A stretch of 64,000 nt of DNA, from the NCBI GenBank assembly GCA_949126835.1, contig OX421499.1, forward strand, positions 29,054,490-29,118,489. The letters run 5' to 3'. Each line of letters begins with the position of its first letter. The first letter of the stretch is position 1. The notes below the pieces were generated by a model. It saw nothing but the letters and a program-made list of their open reading frames with translations. It ran no database searches and had not been told where the DNA came from. The position numbers were made by a program, and so were the translations under genes. Origin of the DNA: Anisus vortex (Eukaryota; Mollusca; Gastropoda; Planorbidae). Shown here one piece after another: positions 57,601 through 64,000 of this stretch.

Positions 57601-58168
57601 GGGCTAAATAAAGACCTCCTACTGCCATGAATCGAACTCAATGCCCAGTCAGGTAAAAATCTCACAGTTTAATAGGCTGGATGTTTTGAGAGATATAGTA
57701 AATACTATCAAGTATATTTTACTACTGGATATAAAAGATATATTCTTTTACTACATCTAGTAGGGCAAGATTGATATATTTTTCTAATATTTTTTTTCTG
57801 TAACCCATATTTTTCATATCTTATCTCAGATTTTAAAATCTTGCACTGGTCCTGCAATGATGTTCATTCTCTCCCGTCCTTTTTTTTTCTCTTTAAAACC
57901 TTCATCGTTACCCAATCGTATGGGGGCCGATCGACCCGATACATCCATCTACCTTACGTGCACCTGCTTACAGGCTCATTAATATCTCGCCAACATGATT
58001 CGCCCTTCCCCCACAAATCCACCTGGACGCCCCCCCCTCTAGGGTCGGCAGCTATCTCAGGTGTTTCTGCTGCACATTCCTCCTCCTAGACTCACCCCTT
58101 CATCAACCCCACTCCCCTCTCCAAGACCAGCACCCCTACGATGCATTAACTTGGACAGCACTATTTAC

Positions 58169-58250
58169 CTTGACTAAATCCAGGTGAGAAAGCCGGCAGT
58201 CTTCCTTGTCTTTTCCATTTAATGAAAGCGTCAGTTGCATTCCGTAACAT
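58169..58250 (-). CDS. Possible orphan first exon
   Basis: ATG two codons after an in-frame TAG, 27 codons beginning MLRNATDAFIKWKRQGRLP, ending GTCAAG|GTAAAT in phase 1. No family recognised. It could be an alternative 5' exon of the downstream sulfotransferase-like gene (exon 3 accepts phase 1), or chance. Confidence 0.2.
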
Positions 58251-58526
58251 CGTCTAAGAATACACAGGCATATCCGTGTGTTTGTCCCTAAGCATTTAAA
58301 AACGTATCTAGAGTTAAAGCAACTCCTGGATAAGGCTGCTTGAATGAATATTAAATTTCGGATCACATCAACAATTAATTGTGGAAATAGAACCGGGCAA
58401 GCTAGCTGCGCTGAACTCATGGCCATTATTATCACCACTGAATACGTTGCAAAATGTCTGCTTTATAATTTGAATAGCGATTAAAAAAAAAAAATAACAA
58501 CTTAGGAAATGGAAGGATTTCCGTAA

Positions 58527-58965
58527 TGATGCTCAAGTTATCTGTTTACGACATGGTTTTATGATACTCAAGTTATCTGTTTACGACATTGTTTTATGAT
58601 ACTCAAGTTATCTGTTTACGACATTGTTTTATGATACTCAAGTTATCTGTTTACGACATTGTTTTATGATACTCAAGTTATCTGTTTACGACATTGTTTT
58701 ATGATACTCAAGTTATCTGTTTACGACATTGTTTTATGATACTCAAGTTATCTGTTTACGACATTGTTTTATGATACTCAAGTTATCTGTTTACGACATT
58801 GTTTTATGATACTCAAGTTATCTGTTTACGACATTGTTTTATGATACTCAAGTTATCTGTTTACGACATTGTTTTATGATACTCAAGTTATCTGTTTACG
58901 ACATTGTTTTATGATACTCAAGTTATCTGTTTACGACATTGTTTTATGATACTCAAGTTATCTGT
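58527..58965. repeat. 35-bp minisatellite, about 12.5 copies
   Basis: Near-identical units TGATACTCAAGTTATCTGTT plus TACGACATTGTTTTA; only the first and last copies differ, so it is probably young. Confidence 0.95.
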
Positions 58966-59924
58966 TTTGCGTCACTGTATGGAGGGAAGGTGGGATTATT
59001 CCTTACTTTGGCTAACAAGACAAACTTTGTGTGGTTGTCGTCAACTAGCTACATAATCATAAAGTAGCCTCGGGGCTTGATTGTAACTCAGTAGATCAAA
59101 GCAATTGTTGCTCCACTTGTCATAATCCTTATAAGGGAACGCACCACTTTTCCTGGTTTAGTTTATGTTGAGTGTGCTACACAAATGTTGTAGCAGGCCC
59201 TATATTAATTGCAGCGATACAATGTCCCCAGACTCCCCCCTCCCCCCACATATCTGTGTATTACTGAACAATTCACTGGGTCCGGAATTTTAAAGCGGAA
59301 CGAAATAGGCAAAGTTCAGCACCACCCGTTCATGTCTCTTTAAAAATTGTTTAGGCCTAAGTGGATCTTATTATTAATATCTCAAGCCTAGGAACGCTAG
59401 TGATGTGGTCTCGGCAAACAATTACCAACATTCAACAAGATAGAATCTCTCTCTCACACACACACACTCACACATACACACACATTCACTCCGCCCCCTT
59501 CCCACACACACACAGTGCTACTATCAGAGGTGACCATCACGAACAGATTACTTGTCAGGCCATGTTGAAAAAGAGTTAGGTAGATGGCTACTAGGGATGC
59601 GGTTAGAATTAGGGTTAGGGAAAATTGTGAGTGTGGGGGGAAGGGAGTTGCCCGCGCCCCGGAAGGACGTGACAATTGCTGTGTTAATTTCTCTGGAATT
59701 CATTTCTATAACAATACACATAAAAAAAGAAAAGCTAAAAGAACAATGCTAGAGAAAGAATTCGGTAACTCGATGTTTCTCAAACTAATGGCGATTCCAG
59801 TGCCACTCGAGGCACGTTTAGTGAAACGTAGATATTACTCTACTGATGTCTCCTTTTAGTTCCAGTGACTGCTATTATATAAACAAAACACAGGCGCAAA
59901 AAAAAAAACATTGGGGGTACTTAC

Positions 59925-60011
59925 CATCACTATTGCGGCATACCTCGGTGAGGAACTCTGCGGTAAATATTTGGAATAGGAGACACGGAGGCAGCTGTAT
60001 GTAGGCCAGTG
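59925..60011 (-). CDS. Orphan exon-like segment (29 codons, phase 1 to 1)
   Basis: Acceptor CCTCTAACTACAG and a consensus donor GATG|GTAAGT bound 87 nt open in the phase-1 frame, encoding LAYIQLPPCLLFQIFTAEFL then TEVCRNSD. The segment is hydrophobic, possibly a signal or membrane segment. It is not recognised. Its phase would allow joining to sulfotransferase exon 3 or to another phase-1 exon outside the window. Supported only by splice sites and an open frame. Confidence 0.35.
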
Positions 60012-60142
60012 CTGTAGTTAGAGGAAACGGAAATATGAGAGTGGAGAAATTAACGTTACTTAAAAACTAGGACTAGACCTAGTCACTCTTTTTGAAAACG
60101 TAGCCATTGTTTATAAACTATCTCTGACCTAGTCACGTCGTT

Positions 60143-60292
60143 TAGAACTGGACCAACATTTAGGCTTTAACTATTCTTGACTACAACTAGTACCTTTTGG
60201 TTACAACTGGACCAACATTTAGGCTTTAACAATTCTTGACTACAACTAGTACCTTTTGGTTACAACTGGACCAACATTTAGGCTTTAACTAT
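60143..60292. repeat. 59-bp tandem repeat, 2.5 copies
   Basis: Unit contains GGACCAACATTTAGGCTTTA and CTACAACTAGTACCTTTTGG. Confidence 0.9.
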
Positions 60293-60354
60293 AACCTAAG
60301 CAGCTCATTTTCCGATAAATGGTGTATTTTTTTAAAAAGAACATTGTTGTTTTT

Positions 60355-60829
60355 CCATAGACTATAATATACATGGACCGCTTGCTTTAGTTTTTTTATG
60401 CTATTATCTTCTTTTTTTTTTTTTTTTTGCAATTCCTGATTCTAAATAAAGTAATTGTCATACAAGTTCCGTTTTATTAAATCGCATTTTTTTCGACTTT
60501 AAATGAATACTTGTAGGCCTATTAATCCTATTATCATTGACTATAATAAGATGGACCGCCTGTTCTATTTTTAGAGCTTATGTTCTTTTTCCGTGCGCAC
60601 ACAACACTGATCTATATATGTTTCCGCTCTGTTCAACTTTGGATTTTTAATTTTCATTGAGAAAATCATAGCGATTAAATAAAACGGAACTTGTGTATCA
60701 ATAACTTTATTTCCTGTATAGCAATTACTTTATTTAGAATCGGGAATTCTGAAAATCAAAGTTTCATGTCATCATATAGCAGAAATACTAAAGCAAGCGG
60801 TCCATGTAGGCCTATATTACAGTCTATGG
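60355..60829 (+). mobile_element. Composite GGACCGCTTGCT MITE, second locus
   Basis: A terminus at 60355, a spacer containing TTCCGTTTTATTAAATCGCA as at 15.4 kb, then a full family copy from 60540 ending AGCAAGCGGTCCATGTAGG. Confidence 0.7.
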
Positions 60830-63504
60830 TTTTTCTAACAATAAAATTTTTTTTTTAAAAAGTGGCATCTTTTCAATAAAAAGAGAGACGTTTTCAATAA
60901 CAAAAAACTTAGGGCATTTTCAAAAATAAAACATGTGGTACCTTTAGGAAATAAAAAAAAGTGGAACATTTAAAATGATAAAATATGGGAGCTGAGTGGC
61001 AATGAATCGCAAAGTAAAGCCTCTCCAGCTTAGAGATAGTGCTGTGTTGACTATATCACTTCTGGATATATGGCTCTTTTACCTAAATGGGCAACTTCAC
61101 CTTTACGTACGTTTCTCAGGGTTCTAGTCTCCCTGTTTTAACAGAGTTCCATTCACGTGCGAGTGGAATGCTAAGTGGAATAGCTGGACTTCTAGGAGAA
61201 GGCTGGAACACTCTTCAGAGCAATGTGAATAACGTGACTCGTTGTCACTAATCCAGTTCTTCTCTCTATTGAGCAGGTGACATTTTCTATATTACAAGCT
61301 CTGTATTTTAAAGCTCCCACTTGCGGCCGCCTGATCTCTCCGATCGCGCTACTGACAGAATGGTGGGAACTACATCCCATCGACTGCCTGGCTAAATCTG
61401 TTGGACTATTTTGACACATGCCTTAAAATGACCAAGGACGTGATAATTCTGCTGTCTTAAAACCTAATAGTTACAGACGCCATCAAATAGTTAAACTGTG
61501 AAATGCCAGGAGACAGCAGATGGTGGGAAATGGGCATAAAGTGAACACAACTTGGATGGTCCGTGAGTGACTCTTTGTGGCGATGCCCTAAATGCCTGGA
61601 TGTGGATTCCTTGACATGTCTGATTAAGGTGGAATGTCTTGGTTAGGGCAGTTTCTGGGTTTGGGAGGGAAGAAAAGCTATAGACAAAGCATTATCTATG
61701 ATGAAAAACAAAAACAAGGAAAAACTACAAGAATAAGTGTTTCGAAACGTCTGGATGGGAAAAAAAAAAGAAGAAAATAGAAGCTGAAGATTGTGCAAAA
61801 GAGTCATCATATATGCGAAATAATATGTATAACTTTAATATAACACGCCGTCAGCTGCGCGGCGCTGCGCCAGACAAAGAGCGCTCTATGAACCAAAGAT
61901 CGAATAATACAAACCCGGCTCAGTCGAATGGGACTCCTCAGGAAGTGAAGCCTGCTTCTATAAAAAAAAAACGGATCCCTTCAACAATCTCATATAGAGG
62001 ACGAGGTGGACACAGAGTAAGACTTCGTGGCAATCATTGCACAACTATGAGCTAGTCTTTCCCAAAAGAAGAAACTGGGCATCATCTCAGTGCTATTAGG
62101 CGAAACAATAGTGCAAAAATGATAGTAGTCTATAGACATTAGCTGGTTTACTCACCGAAAGCTAAATATATAGCTTTATGCATGTTGTCTTTCTGTTTAT
62201 CGGTCTTGTAGGTGAAATAATCTAAAAATTGGTTGCAAATATTTTTGTAAAGTACCCACACAATTGAAAAGAAAGAAGAAAAAGACGATAAGGACTTTTT
62301 CTTACACTATTCCGTTTGTTTAATGATATAACTGTCGGGTCTAATCTCTTAATCTCTTGACATCAGAAAGGAAAAAATTTGAAAAGAATTCTTAAAACGT
62401 TTCGTATAGGCTGTTTTGTAATTGGAACAACAGACAACCAAGTAGGTTAAAATGTAAAAACTAAATAATTTTTGGTTTTAAGAAATTCGCTATGCATTTC
62501 TTTTGGAGATTTATCTCGTCTTTCGATATTAAAAAGAAGAACAATTCTGTCCTTTAGGAGCATTTTCGTTGATTCTATAAATATATATTGCGATACTAGA
62601 TGTGCAGCCTGGACATTTTTCGGGCAGTATATGTAATAGTTGCTCCAAAAAGAATCGTGGATGGTGAAATTGAAATATAAACTGCACTATTAAACAGAGG
62701 TTATTCCCAAGAGTTTTGATACGTACCAATTCTTTTTTTTTTTCTCTTAGTATGGAAAAAGTTCTAAAAGTTGCACTCTTTATTTTTTTGTTAAGTTCGC
62801 TTTCCCTAGCGTCAAAACCTGGCAACGCCCTTATTTCATTAAACGTTTTAACAATGTCAACAACAAAAAGCATCCATGGCTTTTAACAAACAAATCTTTA
62901 TATCCCCTGAACGCATTAAACTATAAGTGCTATTTACAGGTTTATACAAATACAGTTGTTTTTATTGTTTTACTTTTTGTTACAAGACATTTATAGCTGT
63001 TATTTCCTGCCAGTTAAATGTAAAACAAAACATTTGAGTGACACATTTTAAAATTAGAACCAAGGGAAATAATAGGAATTAAAAAATATTGTTAGGTCAA
63101 GTTATTTTATTTCATAACATTCTTTTATTTATTTCGTAATCATTTAAAAATGTGTGAATTTGAACAACTTTAAACAAATAAGCTTACTCACATATATTAA
63201 TAAATCAATAAGAATTTAAATTGATTAGCATTGTACTTGTAAATTAGCAGACATTCTTTAAACTACATGCCACTTTCATTTTTATAAACGTGTTCCAATT
63301 TTATTATATTAAACATACATATTGTATTTTAGTAATTTATGTACAGCTTATCCATCATAGGCTCTTAAACGAATTGATATGAACAGAGCTGGAAAGGAAA
63401 TTAAAGCGTTTATGCAAACACGTGACCTATGTCAACTTACTTTATGGGTACAAACAATTATAAAGAAATAATAGAATAAATCTATCGGTGTTTGACTACT
63501 GAAA

Positions 63505-64000
63505 CCCACATAGCGGATTGCTTAGGGTTCAGAAGTTTCTATATTCTATATGGTGGTATAAAGTTCAGAAGTTTCTATATTCTATATGGTGGTATAAAGA
63601 CCAGAAGTTTCTATATGGTGGCATAAAGTTCAGAAGTTTCTATATTCTATATGGTGGTATAAAGTTCAGAAGTTTCTGTATGGTGGTATAAAGACCAGAA
63701 GTTTCTATATGGTGGCGTAAAGTTCAGAAGTTTCTATATTGTGGTATAAAGTTCAGAAGTTTCTACATGGTGGCATAAAGTTCAGAAGTTTCTATATGGT
63801 GGTATAAAGTTCAGAAGTTTCTATATTGTGGTATAAAGACCAGAAGTTTCTACATGGTGGCATAAAGTTCAGAAGTTTCTATATGGTGGTATAAAGTTCA
63901 GAAGTTTCTATATGGTGGTATAGAGTTCAGAGGTTTCTATATGGTGGTATAAAGTTAAGAAGTTTCTATATTGTGGTATAAAGACCAGAAGTTTCTAGAT
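63505..64000. repeat. About 28-bp minisatellite running off the window
   Basis: More than 15 units around AAGTTCAGAAGTTTCTATAT plus GGTGGTAT, with variants ATTGTGG, ACATGG and GACCAG. It continues beyond the window end. Confidence 0.95.

Larger units (their letters stand above)
55654..64000. other. Region upstream of the sulfotransferase-like gene
   Basis: Mostly minisatellites (20-, 18-, 35-, 59- and about 29-bp units), a GC-rich repeat copy near 56.8 kb and a composite MITE near 60.5 kb. Two exon-like segments on the minus strand are listed separately. 61.0-63.4 kb shows no recognisable coding or repeat structure. Confidence 0.55.

Noticed and set aside
58527..58965. CRISPR-like array
   Set aside because: Units are contiguous without variable spacers; eukaryotic minisatellite.
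61813..62055. 80-codon plus-strand frame (MRNNMYNFNITRRQLRG...)
   Set aside because: Low-complexity, no family recognised, no splice or flanking support; kept out for lack of evidence, though its base composition is less AT-rich than its neighbours.
62529..62873. 114-codon minus-strand frame
   Set aside because: AT-rich, no recognisable domain, interrupted by a poly-A/T run; probably chance.

Overview
The window is eukaryotic and animal. Its genes have introns of 0.5 to about 8 kb bounded by GT/AG, it is AT-rich, and it is full of microsatellites, minisatellites and short non-autonomous transposons. The gene content (TDP2, TMEM163, a Golgi heparan-sulfate-type sulfotransferase) is metazoan. 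The repeat character suggests a lophotrochozoan, probably a gastropod mollusc. That placement is inference; nothing here identifies the species.

Three multi-exon genes can be rebuilt exon by exon with consistent splice phases. (1) On the minus strand, 26162 down to 14740, eight coding exons including a 26-nt microexon encode a 249-residue six-pass protein of the TMEM163 zinc-transporter family. (2) On the plus strand, 31217 to 40236, seven coding exons encode a 391-residue tyrosyl-DNA phosphodiesterase 2 (TDP2) with its UBA-like domain and all four catalytic motifs. (3) On the minus strand, 55653 down to 44620, four coding exons encode a 363-residue type II membrane sulfotransferase-like protein closest to heparan sulfate 3-O-sulfotransferases, but with its co-factor and catalytic signature residues replaced. 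TMEM163 and TDP2 are head to head about 5 kb apart. TDP2 and the sulfotransferase gene converge tail to tail. They are unrelated housekeeping or tissue genes, not an operon or cluster.

Layout. 1-14.7 kb: no supported gene; SINEs, MITEs, a 28-bp minisatellite and a complete 2.66-kb hAT-like element with a perfect 8-bp target duplication. 14.7-26.2 kb: the TMEM163 gene, whose introns hold MITEs, a tRNA-derived SINE, long TAGA tracts and a second hAT-like element. 24-29 kb: two copies of a roughly 0.6-kb element encoding a truncated THAP zinc finger (P-element-like). 31.2-40.2 kb: TDP2. 40.2-44.6 kb: intergenic repeats. 44.6-55.7 kb: the sulfotransferase gene, whose introns contain a GC-rich repeat, a complete 683-bp element with an 8-bp target duplication, and a 1.5-kb nearly G-free array. 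Its second exon ends in a six-copy minisatellite that duplicates the splice donor. 55.7-64 kb: minisatellites plus two orphan exon-like segments on the minus strand that may belong to another gene or to alternative transcripts.

No rRNA, genuine tRNA, CRISPR, origin or prokaryotic signal was seen. Transcript ends and promoters were not determined; all exon limits are read by eye from splice consensus and protein-family conservation.
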